Shown: positions 51,309-60,789, numbered from the stretch's first letter. The stretch is 63,721 nt of DNA from Neobacillus niacini (GCF_019749295.1 NZ_JACWFG010000009.1:1-63721), one strand, 5' to 3'. Notes: a model not told the origin generated them from the sequence alone. Numbers and translations are program-made.

Positions 51309-53153
51309 TTGTTAGAAAAACCATTCCCGCTTGAACGTGATGTATCGAAGTATGTGGAACAATTTGATGAATCACAAATACGTGATTCACAGTACAAAAA
51401 AAGCTTATATCTAGACATCATTGAACCTCTTGTCCAATATTTTTCTACCTGTATGGATGACGAAGGTCGAATTATCGACCACTGTATGCATCGTGAGACA
51501 CAATATTCAACCCCAGCTTTTGCTGCTAGCACAGCACTTCTTTATACGCAGCTAAGAGAAAATTGGATGTTAGTAAGTGCTAGTAAAGCGTTAGATTCTT
51601 CGCTTAAACAAATGGTGGAAGAGAATTGTGCAGACGATCATAGTAATTTTTATACCACCATGGTCACTTTTGCTTATATGAAACTGAAACCTTATGTATC
51701 TGAAACAAAAGCCACACAATGGGAACTGTCTTTTTCTAGAATGAATCCTGCAAGTTTATATAAAAAAACCATTAACAATTGGAAAGTAGTGGCACTTGCC
51801 GGAGAATACTTGCGGGGAGCTCATAAGCTTGGCAATGCTATGAATTTAGAAGACATTGATCGGGAATTAGCCCCCCAAATGGAGCTTTTAACAGAATATG
51901 GTCTTTATGTAGATCCAAATGGTCCAATGGCATATGCCATGTTTACACGAAACTATTTTCGATTAATGCTGCTTGCAGGCTATGACGGCAGGCACAAAGA
52001 GAGACTGTTAGAATGCTGTCAGCGTGGAGATTTAACGTCACTGTTTATGCAAAGTCCAACAGGCGAAATGCCGACGGGAGGCCGAAGCTCCCAGCATCAG
52101 TGGAATGAAGCACAGCAAGCTTTTCAGTTTGAAGTGGCAGCAAATGAATATGCCAATACTGGAGATTATATCATGGCAGCAGCCTTTAAACGGGGAGCAC
52201 GTTTATCGCTTGAATCTATCAAAAGGTGGAAGAGGCCAACAGGCGAGCTGAATGTGGTCAGAAATTATGCTGACCCAATGACTCGTACGGGGTACGAAAC
52301 CTATACCTATCATTCTCAATACAATTTGCTTGCAGCGTATTTTTTAGCGCTGGCATTCGAACAGGCGGACGATGAAATAGGAGAACTAGCTTGTCCGGCA
52401 CAAACAGGGGGATTCTATGTTTGGATGGAACCTTATTTTCACAAATTGATTATCAATGCAGGCGGGCATTACATTGAGTATCAGACAAAAGGGGATAAAA
52501 ACTACACTCCTACAGGAATTGTCCGGATCCAGCGAAACAATGTATGGCCGACCATTGGTCCATCAGATGGAACACCAGTAACAAGTAATAGAGCTTTATC
52601 CTTTGCTCCAGCTTGGATCAATGTAAACAATGTGATGACACGATTATCGGAGATGACATCAAAAGAATCTCCTAATCTGGAAGTCTCTGTACTATCCTGT
52701 GACACAAAAAAAGTCGAGGTGAAACTGGAGTTTAGAGGTCCAATGAACGGGGCTTTTCTGATTCAGCAAACCCTTACAGTTACACCAGAAATCCTTCTTG
52801 TCCAAGATTCTATTATAGGTGAGATAGAAAGTGTGGTGCAGGAATTTCCTCTGTTATTATCTGATGGGGAAACCAGCACGAAAATTAGCTGTACAGAAAA
52901 CAGGATTGATGTTGATTACAAAGGAAATAAGGTTTGTATTAAAGTGCTTGATAATAACCCTATTACACCTATAAAAATGGGACCACAGGTTGTGCAATAC
53001 CGTAATGGAAACCTGACAAGTGCATCCTATCATACAAAGCAAGCAATTTCTCATTATTTGGTTCATCTCTATCAAAATGAGGAATACATTGAGGAGAATG
53101 CTTTACTAGATATGATGGGAATCAGTAAATTCGGGGAAGGAGTGAAAAGATGA
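51309..53153 (+). CDS. Predicted alpha/alpha-toroid glycan-active enzyme, unknown specificity
   Basis: A 614-residue soluble protein without signal peptide. The N-terminal 370 residues are helical, with repeating aromatic-rich helices (YSTPAFAASTALLYTQLREN, NFYTTMVTFAYMKLK, NNWKVVALAGEYLRGAHKLG, MAYAMFTRNYFRLMLLAGYD), like the toroids of polysaccharide lyases and some hydrolases. A likely catalytic segment is GEMPTGGRSSQHQWNEAQ; TYTYHSQYNLLAAYFLALAF follows. The last 200 residues are beta-rich. I cannot assign the family; an uronic-acid-containing or alpha-linked oligosaccharide is a reasonable guess. The start is TTG 51309, after GAGAGGAG. It is translationally coupled (four-base overlap) to the next TIM-barrel gene. 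Confidence 0.6.
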   Translation: MLEKPFPLERDVSKYVEQFDESQIRDSQYKKSLYLDIIEPLVQYFSTCMDDEGRIIDHCMHRETQYSTPAFAASTALLYTQLRENWMLVSASKALDSSLKQMVEENCADDHSNFYTTMVTFAYMKLKPYVSETKATQWELSFSRMNPASLYKKTINNWKVVALAGEYLRGAHKLGNAMNLEDIDRELAPQMELLTEYGLYVDPNGPMAYAMFTRNYFRLMLLAGYDGRHKERLLECCQRGDLTSLFMQSPTGEMPTGGRSSQHQWNEAQQAFQFEVAANEYANTGDYIMAAAFKRGARLSLESIKRWKRPTGELNVVRNYADPMTRTGYETYTYHSQYNLLAAYFLALAFEQADDEIGELACPAQTGGFYVWMEPYFHKLIINAGGHYIEYQTKGDKNYTPTGIVRIQRNNVWPTIGPSDGTPVTSNRALSFAPAWINVNNVMTRLSEMTSKESPNLEVSVLSCDTKKVEVKLEFRGPMNGAFLIQQTLTVTPEILLVQDSIIGEIESVVQEFPLLLSDGETSTKISCTENRIDVDYKGNKVCIKVLDNNPITPIKMGPQVVQYRNGNLTSASYHTKQAISHYLVHLYQNEEYIEENALLDMMGISKFGEGVKR

Positions 53154-53968
53154 AATTAGCTTTTACAACATTAGGCTGTCCCAATTGGGATTTAGATAAA
53201 ATTATCTCAAATGCAGTGGAAAATGGCTATGATGGAGTGGATTTCCGAGGGTACCTAGGTGAATTGGATCTATTCAAATTTCCAGTGTTCTCAAATAACG
53301 TACGTGAGACTGTTCGCAGATTTCAAGAAGCATCCCTAGAAGTTCCCTGCTTTTCAAGCTCGGTAAGGCTGTTTACAAACTCAAGTGAAGAATTTGAAAA
53401 TTATCGAGAAGAATTGAAGAACTATGCAGCGCTTTGTCAAGAATTTCACACACCATACATTCGGGTATTTGGCGGCTCTATTGGTGATACAAGCAGAGAA
53501 GAAGCATATTCAATAGTAGAAAAAAACGTCTTAGAATATCTCAAAATTGCGGAGGAGTACGACGTTCATCTCCTTTTTGAAACACATGATGATTGGACCA
53601 GCAGCGAATATATGAAAGAAATTTTTAATAGAATTCACTCCACACATTTTCATGTCCTATGGGATGTGCATCATCCTTATCGAACGATCGGAGAAGAACC
53701 TGCCTTCACGTGGGAGACACTTGGAGACTATGTTAAATATACACACTGGAAGGATTCTTATGTAAAGGAAGGTACACAAAGAGGGTACCAGCTTTGCCTT
53801 CTTGGCGAGGGTGATGTCCCCTTACAAGAAATATACACCATTTTAAAGAGGAATGGATACGAAGGCTATTGCACATTAGAATGGGAGAAAAAATGGTGTC
53901 CAGAGATCGAAGAACCTGAAATTGCGTTTAAACAATATAGTTCTTTTATGAAAGAATTAATTAAATAA
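53150..53968 (+). CDS. Sugar phosphate isomerase/epimerase-like TIM-barrel 2
   Basis: A 272-residue xylose-isomerase-fold protein. The metal-site regions are HLLFETHDDWTSS, FHVLWDVHHPYRT, YTHWKDSYV and GYCTLEWEKKW, carrying Glu, Asp, His and Glu in the expected order. The start ATG overlaps the stop of the toroid enzyme (ATGA), with GGGAAGGAG just before it, so the two are produced together, perhaps as successive steps. The barrel may rearrange or eliminate an oxidised sugar. It is distinct in sequence from the barrels at 49254 and 53981, so each probably has its own substrate. Confidence 0.82.
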   Translation: MKLAFTTLGCPNWDLDKIISNAVENGYDGVDFRGYLGELDLFKFPVFSNNVRETVRRFQEASLEVPCFSSSVRLFTNSSEEFENYREELKNYAALCQEFHTPYIRVFGGSIGDTSREEAYSIVEKNVLEYLKIAEEYDVHLLFETHDDWTSSEYMKEIFNRIHSTHFHVLWDVHHPYRTIGEEPAFTWETLGDYVKYTHWKDSYVKEGTQRGYQLCLLGEGDVPLQEIYTILKRNGYEGYCTLEWEKKWCPEIEEPEIAFKQYSSFMKELIK

Positions 53969-53980
53969 GGTGGGATTTAT

Positions 53981-54751
53981 ATGAAACTAGGTTGTTGTGC
54001 AGGTATAGAAAAAGCATCCATTCTCTATCAAGCAGGTTATGATTTTATCGAATGTACAGTTGTTTCATTACAGCCTGAAGCAAGCGAAGCGGAGTTTAAA
54101 TCGATCCTAAGAAACTACGAAGAATCGCCCATTCCGGTTGAAGCCTGTAATATTCTTCTTCCAGGAGATTTAAAAATTGTAGGCGAACAGGTGAACACAC
54201 AACGGATTAAAAATTATTTATCATCTGCGTTAGAACGAGTAAAACGAATAGGTGCTGACACCATTGTGTTTGGAAGCGGGGGAGCTAGATCATTGCCAGA
54301 TGGTTTTTCAAGGGCGAAGGGTGAAGAACAAATTGTCCAGTTTTTGCATATGGCTGCCGACGTGGCGGATCCACTTCATTTAACCATTGTCATTGAGCCT
54401 CTTAACCGAAAGGAATCAAATATTATTAACAGTGTTCCGGAAGCAGTCAAATTTGCTGAAAAAGTAAACCGTAAATGTATTAAGGCCTTGGCAGATTTTT
54501 ACCATATGGATGAGGATTCTGAGCCTCTAACACATATTTACGAACATAAAGATTTTATTAAACATATCCATGTTGCAGACTCTGGCAGACTATCACCTGG
54601 TACAGGAAGTTACCCGTATTCGGACTTTGTAAACTTGGTGCAGCAATCTAGTTATAATGGCCGGATTTCAATCGAATGTAACTGGAATGACTTTGAAACA
54701 GAGGTTAAACAATCACTAGTTTATTTAAAAGAGCAGTTTCGTATTGCATAG
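53981..54751 (+). CDS. Sugar phosphate isomerase/epimerase-like TIM-barrel 3
   Basis: A 256-residue xylose-isomerase-fold protein. Likely metal ligands: TIVIEPLNRKESN (Glu), CIKALADFYHMDE (Asp, His), FIKHIHVADSGR (His), RISIECNWND (Glu). The N-terminus KLGCCAGIEKASILYQAGYD is a variant first strand with two cysteines. The IEPLNRKESN stretch is like that of hydroxypyruvate-isomerase and tagatose-epimerase relatives. The start is ATG 53981 with TAAGGTGGG upstream, 12 bases after the previous gene. It lies before the frameshifted 2-hydroxyacid dehydrogenase. Confidence 0.82.
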   Translation: MKLGCCAGIEKASILYQAGYDFIECTVVSLQPEASEAEFKSILRNYEESPIPVEACNILLPGDLKIVGEQVNTQRIKNYLSSALERVKRIGADTIVFGSGGARSLPDGFSRAKGEEQIVQFLHMAADVADPLHLTIVIEPLNRKESNIINSVPEAVKFAEKVNRKCIKALADFYHMDEDSEPLTHIYEHKDFIKHIHVADSGRLSPGTGSYPYSDFVNLVQQSSYNGRISIECNWNDFETEVKQSLVYLKEQFRIA

Positions 54752-54779
54752 TAGCCTCTTATAGGAAAGAAGGGAAAAC

Positions 54780-55764
54780 ATGCTTCGAGGGATTTACTTA
54801 CTAGATCATTTTGATCTTATATACGGAAGCGCATATAAAGAAATTAACAAACTTGTGCACATCTATGCAGAACCACAAACAAAAGCATCCATTAAAGAGA
54901 ATCCTTCCATATTGTCTGATGCGGATATTATTTTGACTGGATGGGGTTGTCCGGTCATGGATCAATCTTTTCTAGACTTAGCTCCAAATTTAAAAGCGGT
55001 ATTTTTATGGTGCAGGATCAATTAAGAACATTGTAACAGATGAGTTTTGGGATAAAAACATCGTCATAACCAGTGCGTATGAAGCAAATGCGGTACCTGT
55101 TGTGGAGTTTACGTTATCTCAAATTCTTTTTTCATTGAAGCGGGGCTGGTACTTTATCAATCAAGTAAAAAAGAAGGCTTCTTTTCCAGCTCGAGAAAAG
55201 GTTCCAGGAGCTTATGGATCGACTGTTGGGCTTGTGTCCCTAGGAATGATTGGCCGGAAAGTCGCTGAAATGTTAAAGCAGTTTGATTGTAAGGTCATCG
55301 CATATGATCCTTTTGTTTCCGAAATGGAAGGCAAAGCTCTAAATGTTGAAATGTGTACTTTAGAGGATGTGTTTCAAAGAGCAGATGTCGTTTCTCTGCA
55401 TACTCCCTGGATGAAAGAAACGGAGGGCTTAATAACCGGTGACCATATTTCTTCCATGAAACCAAATGCCACACTTATCAATACATCAAGAGGTGCGGTT
55501 ATACGGGAACAGGAAATGATTGAAACACTGCAGCAGCGTCAAGATCTTTATGCGATTTTAGATGTAACACACCCAGAGCCGCCAGTAAAGAACTCACCAT
55601 TATACAGCTTGGAAAATGTCATATTGACTCCGCATGTCGCCGGGTCTCTGTCAGCTGAATGTCAAAGAATGGGTAACTACATGGCACAAGAGCTTGGACG
55701 TTATCTACGCGGAGAACCATTGAAATGGAATATAACCAAAGAAAAATCTATCATCATGGCATAG
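54780..55764 (+). pseudogene. D-2-hydroxyacid dehydrogenase, frameshifted at a T run
   Basis: Two frames form one protein of about 327 residues. The first (54780-55025) ends ..FLDLAPNLKAVFLWCRIN; removal of one T from the run at 55002-55006 restores AVFYGAGSIKNIVTDEF and then continues in the frame of 55102-55764. The intact protein would have the NAD-binding GLVSLGMIGRKVAEML, the LHTPWMKETEGLI and INTSRGAVIRE segments (catalytic Arg), DVTHPEPPVKN (Glu) and ILTPHVAGSLS (His), a complete catalytic triad. A single extra base in a homopolymer can be a true mutation, slippage regulation or a base-call error. It sits inside the operon between TIM-barrel 3 and the last Gfo/Idh gene. Confidence 0.75.
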
Positions 55765-55838
55765 ATATAGATTACTAAAATAGAAGTGTCCAAGCATTGC
55801 GATTTAAATCAAGTCATTTAATGAATGGAGTTTTTACG

Positions 55839-56936
55839 ATGGATAAACGAGATGGAATGAACTACGCACCAAAAGGAAGGGTAAATCATGTAGTAGAGAA
55901 AGGGGAATTCCCTTTTGCTGCCATTGGATTGGATCATGGTCATATCTATGGAATGTGTAACGGATTAATAGAAGCTGGCGGCGAACTTGTTGCCGTTTAT
56001 GATCCCGATCCAAAGAAGGTTGAGAGATTTTGCAGTACGTATCCGAATGTAATCCCTGCTGCATCAGAAGAAGAGATCTTAAAAAATCCTTCTATCAAGC
56101 TAATTGCTGCAGCCAATATTCCTGTAGATCGCTGCGATCTAGGATTAAGAGTCCTTGATGCAGGTAAACATTTTTTCGTGGATAAGCCAGGGTTTACAAA
56201 CTTGAATCAAATAGAAAAAGCAAAGAAGAAAACTGCAGAAACTGGGTTGAAATGGGGAATTTATTATAGCGAACGATTGCACAATGAGAGTGCAGTCTTT
56301 GCTGGGCAATTAATTGAAGAAGGAGCTATTGGACGAGTGATTCAAGTGACTGGAATGGGTCCGCACCGTGCAAATCCTGACAGCAGACCAGATTGGTTCT
56401 TTGATCCAAAGAATTATGGTGGTATTTTGTGTGACATCGGAAGTCATCAGGTTGAACAATTTCTACATTATACAGGTGCAAAAGATGCAAAAGTTTTGCA
56501 TAGTAAAGTAGCGAATTACAACTTCAAAAAATATCCAAAATTTGAGGATTACGGGGATGCCACACTTGTTGCCGACAATGGAGCGACGTTTTACTTCCGT
56601 GTGGATTGGTTCACACCAGATGGACTTGGTACATGGGGAGACGGCCGTGTATTTATTCTAGGAACAGATGGATACATCGAGATAAGAAAATACATCGATA
56701 TTGCCAGGGAAAATCAAGGAAACCATTTATATTTAGTTAATCATCAAGGTGAAAAACAATATCAGCTATCAGGAAAAGTCGGCTGTCCTTTCTTTGGCGA
56801 ATTTATCTTAGATTGCTTGAATGGAACGGAAAACGCCATGACACAAGAACATGCATTTAAGGCTGCATCGTTATGCATAGAAGCACAAGAAAAAGCAATT
56901 AAGATTGAGACTGCTGAAAGGCTATCGGTTAATTAA
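55839..56936 (+). CDS. Gfo/Idh/MocA family oxidoreductase 3
   Basis: A 365-residue dehydrogenase differing from the two others. It begins MDKRDGMNYAPKGRVNHVVE, then FPFAAIGLDHGHIYGMCNGL, in which His replaces the usual GxGxxG pattern, and has HFFVDKPGFTNL with DKP instead of EKP. The substrate region has GGILCDIGSHQVEQFLHY. It oxidises or reduces an unknown sugar derivative. ATG 55839 is taken as start, with GGAG eight bases upstream; in-frame TTG 55797 and ATG 55821 are alternatives. It closes the operon, and a terminator (GGACTAACC/GGTTAGTCC) follows at 57013. Confidence 0.8.
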   Translation: MDKRDGMNYAPKGRVNHVVEKGEFPFAAIGLDHGHIYGMCNGLIEAGGELVAVYDPDPKKVERFCSTYPNVIPAASEEEILKNPSIKLIAAANIPVDRCDLGLRVLDAGKHFFVDKPGFTNLNQIEKAKKKTAETGLKWGIYYSERLHNESAVFAGQLIEEGAIGRVIQVTGMGPHRANPDSRPDWFFDPKNYGGILCDIGSHQVEQFLHYTGAKDAKVLHSKVANYNFKKYPKFEDYGDATLVADNGATFYFRVDWFTPDGLGTWGDGRVFILGTDGYIEIRKYIDIARENQGNHLYLVNHQGEKQYQLSGKVGCPFFGEFILDCLNGTENAMTQEHAFKAASLCIEAQEKAIKIETAERLSVN

Positions 56937-57012
56937 AAAAGGGTAGGAAAAAAGTGCCATTGATTCTGGTGATTTCCAAGTAGTTTTGAAAGAACAGAGC
57001 TGGAAAGGTAGA

Positions 57013-57045
57013 GGACTAACCAACTGAGGTTAGTCCTTCATTTCT
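57013..57045 (+). terminator. Terminator after the carbohydrate operon
   Basis: GGACTAACC (57013-57021) and GGTTAGTCC (57028-57036) with an AACTGA loop, then TTCATTT. Confidence 0.7.
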
Positions 57046-57075
57046 AGCCTATTTAAATTTTCTTTAATAATTTAA

Positions 57076-57315
57076 TTACCTAGAGATTTTGTTCAATGCT
57101 CTTAATCGTTTAATAAAATTTTCTAATGCTTCACCTTCCGTTTGGAATTCTTTCTCAGAGATCGGATTTGCCCGCTCGTCTGAAGTATATACATACCATT
57201 TATTTGCTGTTTCTCGAATGCCAACTTCATTTGGTTTAATTTTATGATCATCGAACCAATTTAAATTCTGTAATTTTTCATTTTGGATGATTTCTAAAGC
57301 ATTCTTTCTTGCCAA
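57076..57315 (-). CDS. Imm59-like small immunity protein
   Basis: A 79-residue protein, TTG start at 57315 with AAGGTG upstream. It reads MARKNALEIIQNEKLQNLNW, then RETANKWYVYTSDERANPIS and GEALENFIKRLRALNKIS. The WYVYTSDERA core and the helical end match my recollection of the Imm59 immunity family of polymorphic toxin systems; assignment is tentative. On the same strand, 36 bases upstream, is a broken frame that could have been its toxin, the usual toxin-then-immunity order. If so, it is now an orphan immunity gene that may protect against toxins from related strains. Confidence 0.5.
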   Translation of the reverse strand: MARKNALEIIQNEKLQNLNWFDDHKIKPNEVGIRETANKWYVYTSDERANPISEKEFQTEGEALENFIKRLRALNKISR

Positions 57316-57351
57316 ACTTAATCACACCTTGTTATATTTTTTCTATTAGGC

Positions 57352-57690
57352 CTAATGTTCCGAATTATGAGTTTCTTTCATCGCAATTCCATTTTCATCT
57401 AGTACGTAGCCGCCCTTTAGTACCTCACCCCATTTGATAGGGCTGTAAGCATTTAATACGCCAGGGTAATTCGGTACCTTGATATGTTTAGACAACAGTC
57501 CAGTTTCTGCATAATTTTACTCCGCCAGCTTCTTCAATTACTATACGCCCTTCGTTAATTTTACCGCTTTATTGATGTATTTTGTACCGTCAACGACAAG
57601 GGCAACTTCTTTACTAGTTGTAAATCCGCATTTTTCTGACGCTATCCCAATAGGGATAATCTTTCTTCATGATTAAAAATCAGTAATAGA
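57352..57690 (-). pseudogene. Decayed frame upstream of the immunity-like gene, possible toxin end
   Basis: Minus-strand remnants read CGFTTSKEVALVVDGTKYIN and KAVKLTKGV, then after a break LSKHIKVPNYPGVLNAYSPI, KWGEVLKGGYVLDENGIAMK and ETHNSEH, with a TAG at 57352-57354. Interruptions by stops and frameshifts show the gene is dead. Its position directly before an Imm59-like gene on the same strand suggests the C-terminus of a polymorphic toxin, but no toxin domain is recognised. Confidence 0.4.
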
Positions 57691-57717
57691 TGGAAAATAA
57701 AGAAAGGAGGGATGAGC

Positions 57718-59049
57718 TTGAAAGTACTTATTATTGGTGGAGATGCAGCGGGGATGAGTGCTGCAATGCAAATTGTACGAAACAGTTCTGGACATGAAAT
57801 CACTGTTTTAGAGAAGGGTGGAGTGTATTCGTATGGACAATGCGGCCTACCTTATGTGATCAGTGGGAAGATTGAGTCAACAGATAAGTTAATAGCCCGT
57901 ACACAGTCTACTTTTAAAGAGAAATATGACATTGATGCACGAGTATATCATGAAGTCCAAAAGGTAGACACGGAAAATAAAATGGTAAGTGGAATAAACC
58001 ATAGTAATGGTGAAACGTTTAGCTTTCCGTATGACCGCCTTCTAATTGCAACCGGCGTAGGCCCGGTCATTCCAAACTGGGAGGGTGTTAAACTTCCAGG
58101 TGTTTTCACATTAAAGACCATTCCTGATGCAAAGGCAATCATGGATTATCTTGAGAAAGATATAAAAAATGTGACGGTTATTGGTGGCGGATACATTGGA
58201 CTTGAAATGGCTGAAAGTTTTGTGGAGCTAGGCAAGAAGGTAACGATCATTCAAAGAAGTGAGCAATTAGCAAAAATATTTGATAAAGAAATGGCAGAAT
58301 TTATCCATGAAGAAGCCCTGAAGCAAAACATTGTGTTAAGAATGGGTGAATCTGTTGAAGCATTTCGTGGTAGTGAGCATGTTGAATATGTGAAAACCGA
58401 TAAAGGGGAGTATGAGACAGATTTAGTCTTAGTCGCTATAGGTGTAAAGCCAAATATAGTATTTTTAGAAGGGACTGGAATCCAAACAAGTGTTAATGGT
58501 GCTATTCAAGTAAATGCGTATATGCAAACAAGTATTGAAGATATCTATGCTGCCGGAGATTGTGCAACACAATATCATCGAGTAAAAGAAAAGGATGATC
58601 ATATCCCATTGGGAACACATGCCAATAAGCAAGGTCAAATCGCCGGATTAAACATCGTTAATATACATAAAACATTTAAAGGTGTTGTAGGCACTTCAAT
58701 CTTAAAATTTTTCGATTTAACTTTAGGGAGAACAGGAATAACAGAAACAGAGGCAAAAATGCTGAACATCCCATGTGGCTCTGTAACAATTACATCAAAA
58801 GATATCGCTGGTTATTATCCTAATAGTAAAAAAATGAATTTGAAACTTGTCTATCATAAAGAAACAAATAAAGTTCTTGGCGGGCAGATTATTGGGGAAA
58901 ATGGAGTCGACAAACGAATCGATGTTCTAGCAACTGCAATATTCCATTCGATGACAACCGACGAGCTGCTTGATTTAGATCTTGCGTACGCGCCTCCATA
59001 TAATGGTGTATGGGATCCTATTCAGCAAGCAGCTAGAAGAGTAAGGTAG
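57718..59049 (+). CDS. CoA-disulfide reductase-type FAD oxidoreductase
   Basis: A 443-residue flavoprotein with FAD-binding [13 protein letters not shown] at the start, the single redox Cys (about residue 42) in [14 protein letters not shown], an NAD(P)H-binding [17 protein letters not shown], and [10 protein letters not shown] for the second FAD contact. This layout fits CoA-disulfide reductase, NADH oxidase or polysulfide reductase of the Npx/CoADR group. No rhodanese domain is fused, so it is the short form. TTG 57718 is favoured as start because AGGAGG lies seven bases upstream; ATG 57712 is only one base from that site. It is monocistronic, with a terminator. Confidence 0.85.
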   Translation: MKVLIIGGDAAGMSAAMQIVRNSSGHEITVLEKGGVYSYGQCGLPYVISGKIESTDKLIARTQSTFKEKYDIDARVYHEVQKVDTENKMVSGINHSNGETFSFPYDRLLIATGVGPVIPNWEGVKLPGVFTLKTIPDAKAIMDYLEKDIKNVTVIGGGYIGLEMAESFVELGKKVTIIQRSEQLAKIFDKEMAEFIHEEALKQNIVLRMGESVEAFRGSEHVEYVKTDKGEYETDLVLVAIGVKPNIVFLEGTGIQTSVNGAIQVNAYMQTSIEDIYAAGDCATQYHRVKEKDDHIPLGTHANKQGQIAGLNIVNIHKTFKGVVGTSILKFFDLTLGRTGITETEAKMLNIPCGSVTITSKDIAGYYPNSKKMNLKLVYHKETNKVLGGQIIGENGVDKRIDVLATAIFHSMTTDELLDLDLAYAPPYNGVWDPIQQAARRVR

Positions 59050-59112
59050 CTTTATTATTAAATATATTATGTCCTATCGGGGGCTTTTCCTTAATAACAA
59101 TCTTCAGCAACC

Positions 59113-59149
59113 AGGCACATTTCCTAATAAGGAATGTGCCTCTTTTTTT
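59113..59149 (+). terminator. Terminator after the flavoprotein
   Basis: AGGCACATTTCCT and AGGAATGTGCCT form a stem with one unpaired base and an AATA-type loop, then T. Confidence 0.7.
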
Positions 59150-59675
59150 CAGATGTAAAGGATACTAAGTAGACCAGGAAGAATACGACTAGAATTACGT
59201 GAAATATTATACTTAAAATAACGGGACAGTTTAGTTTGAAGAGGAAAATAAACAAGCACGGGCTTTAATGAGCACGGATGCTTTTTCAACTTTACGAAAT
59301 AGAATCTGCAATTTCAATTAATAATTCTGGGGTAACTTTATCAGAGATTCTTTTATCTACACTCAAAATATACTGGAATTTATAGCCGAGTTCAAAAAAG
59401 GATTGTTGAAATCTCACTTTATAGTTTGCTTTAGCTGCGAATGAGAAAGAAAAGTTTAGTACAATACAAATAACTGATATTTTTATTGTTTTGATAATTT
59501 CCACGTCCATAATTTTTTTAGGGTTGATTTGATATCTATTATTTGTAATTATTTGCTTAACTATTAACTGTCTGCTCATAGCAGTGTATTTTCTTATGCC
59601 TAAGTTAAAAAAGACGAAATAATAGCATTTATAGTGTAGTGTAATATTTGAATTCGTAAAAGGAGGATACTACTT
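59150..59675. other. Intergenic region with a doubtful minus-strand frame
   Basis: A copy of the dispersed repeat (ATAACGGGACAGTTTAGTTTGA) lies at 59,217-59,245. A 95-codon minus-strand frame (59579-59292) ends in NYKVRFQQSFFELGYKFQYI and ISDKVTPELLIEIADS; the end looks protein-like, but there is no ribosome site and no known family. It may be a remnant. Confidence 0.35.
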
Positions 59676-60296
59676 TTGAATATTTTAATTTTAGGTGCAA
59701 CTGGACGAGTTGGAAGTCAAATCGTAACGTATGCCCTTCAAGATAGACATCATGTTACTGTATTAGTTCGCACTCCAGAGAAGATTCAAATCAATAGTGA
59801 AAATTTAACCATTATTCAAGGGAATGTTTTAAATAAAAATGATATCGTACGTGCCATGCATGGGATTGATGTAGTTATTAGTGCACTAAATACTGATGGC
59901 ACAACCACTCTATCAGAAAGTATGCCACTAATTATAAAAGCAATGGAAAACGAAGGTATACAACGAATTATCACGATAGGAACTGCAGGGATCTTACAAA
60001 GTAGAAGTACGCCTGCCGTACTCCGTTATCAGTCAAGTGAATCAAAACGTAAATCAACCCGTGCAGCAGAAGAACATCATAAAGTTTACGATATGCTTAA
60101 ACAATCAACACTCGCATGGACTATTGTATGTCCTACGTATTTACCGGATGGAGAGAGTATAGGTGAATATCGTGTGGAACATGATTTTTTGCCTGTGGGT
60201 GGAAATAAAATACACGTATCGGATACAGCAGAATTTACATATAAGCAGATTGAAAGTAACCATTATATAAAATCACGTGTAGGTATCGCCTACTAA
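59676..60296 (+). CDS. NAD(P)-binding Rossmann protein (YwnB-like)
   Basis: A 206-residue atypical short-chain dehydrogenase/NAD(P)H-binding protein, similar in pattern to YwnB. The nucleotide motif NILILGATGRVGSQIV opens the protein, followed by VTVLVRTPEKI and the IIQGNVLNKNDIVRAMHGID segment. It lacks the YxxxK catalytic pair, so it may be a reductase or a redox sensor of the NmrA type. The start is TTG 59676 with AAAGGAGG eight to nine bases upstream. Nothing marks an operon. The next 490 bases contain only broken gene pieces. Confidence 0.8.
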   Translation: MNILILGATGRVGSQIVTYALQDRHHVTVLVRTPEKIQINSENLTIIQGNVLNKNDIVRAMHGIDVVISALNTDGTTTLSESMPLIIKAMENEGIQRIITIGTAGILQSRSTPAVLRYQSSESKRKSTRAAEEHHKVYDMLKQSTLAWTIVCPTYLPDGESIGEYRVEHDFLPVGGNKIHVSDTAEFTYKQIESNHYIKSRVGIAY

Positions 60297-60789
60297 TAAT
60301 ATTCTCTTACATTATTACTTTCTGTCACAAGTATAATTTATAGGACTTGAAAAAAATGGGGGCACTTCCATATAGATAATCAAGTAACAATGCAGTTTAG
60401 TTAATTCTTGTTACAATAAATTTAACATTAGGAGTTTAGCGATGGAAAAGTGGGATTTATATGATATGCATCGTAATAAAATAGCTGCTTCAAGAGAGTG
60501 ATGGTTGATATGCTGGGCATGCCAATTGGAATAATAATAGCAAAAATAGTGCTTAATTAATTTTTAATCAACACTTGTCCCATTCAGCTTTATTCTGAGC
60601 GCATAAGTTATTATTAAGCCGCCAAGCCAATATAACTACCTCACAGGAGGCGTTTGCATTGTAGTGCAGACGCTTTTTTACTTTTAGAAATTGTTTTGTT
60701 CTAACCATCATGATAGATGTCCAATCAATCCTTTTCTTTAAAAATATACATAAGGAGAAATAGCTTTTGTACGATTGGTGGTGAAAAAT
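60297..60789. other. Intergenic scar with NUDIX and peptidase E-like fragments
   Basis: ATG 60442 (ribosome site TAGGAG) opens MEKWDLYDMHRNKIAASRE, which looks like the first 19 residues of a NUDIX hydrolase, then stops. The next bases, read in another frame, give MVDMLGMPIG, similar in DNA to the LVDMLGKPI part of the peptidase E gene at 17,250. A terminator GCGTTTGCA/TGCAGACGC with T tail lies at 60650-60679. The rest is unassigned. Confidence 0.4.
60650..60679 (+). terminator. Intrinsic terminator
   Basis: GCGTTTGCA and TGCAGACGC (one mismatch) around TTGTAG, followed by six T. Confidence 0.65.

Noticed and set aside
55834..56064. 76-residue minus-strand frame
   Set aside because: Shadow inside the third Gfo/Idh gene.
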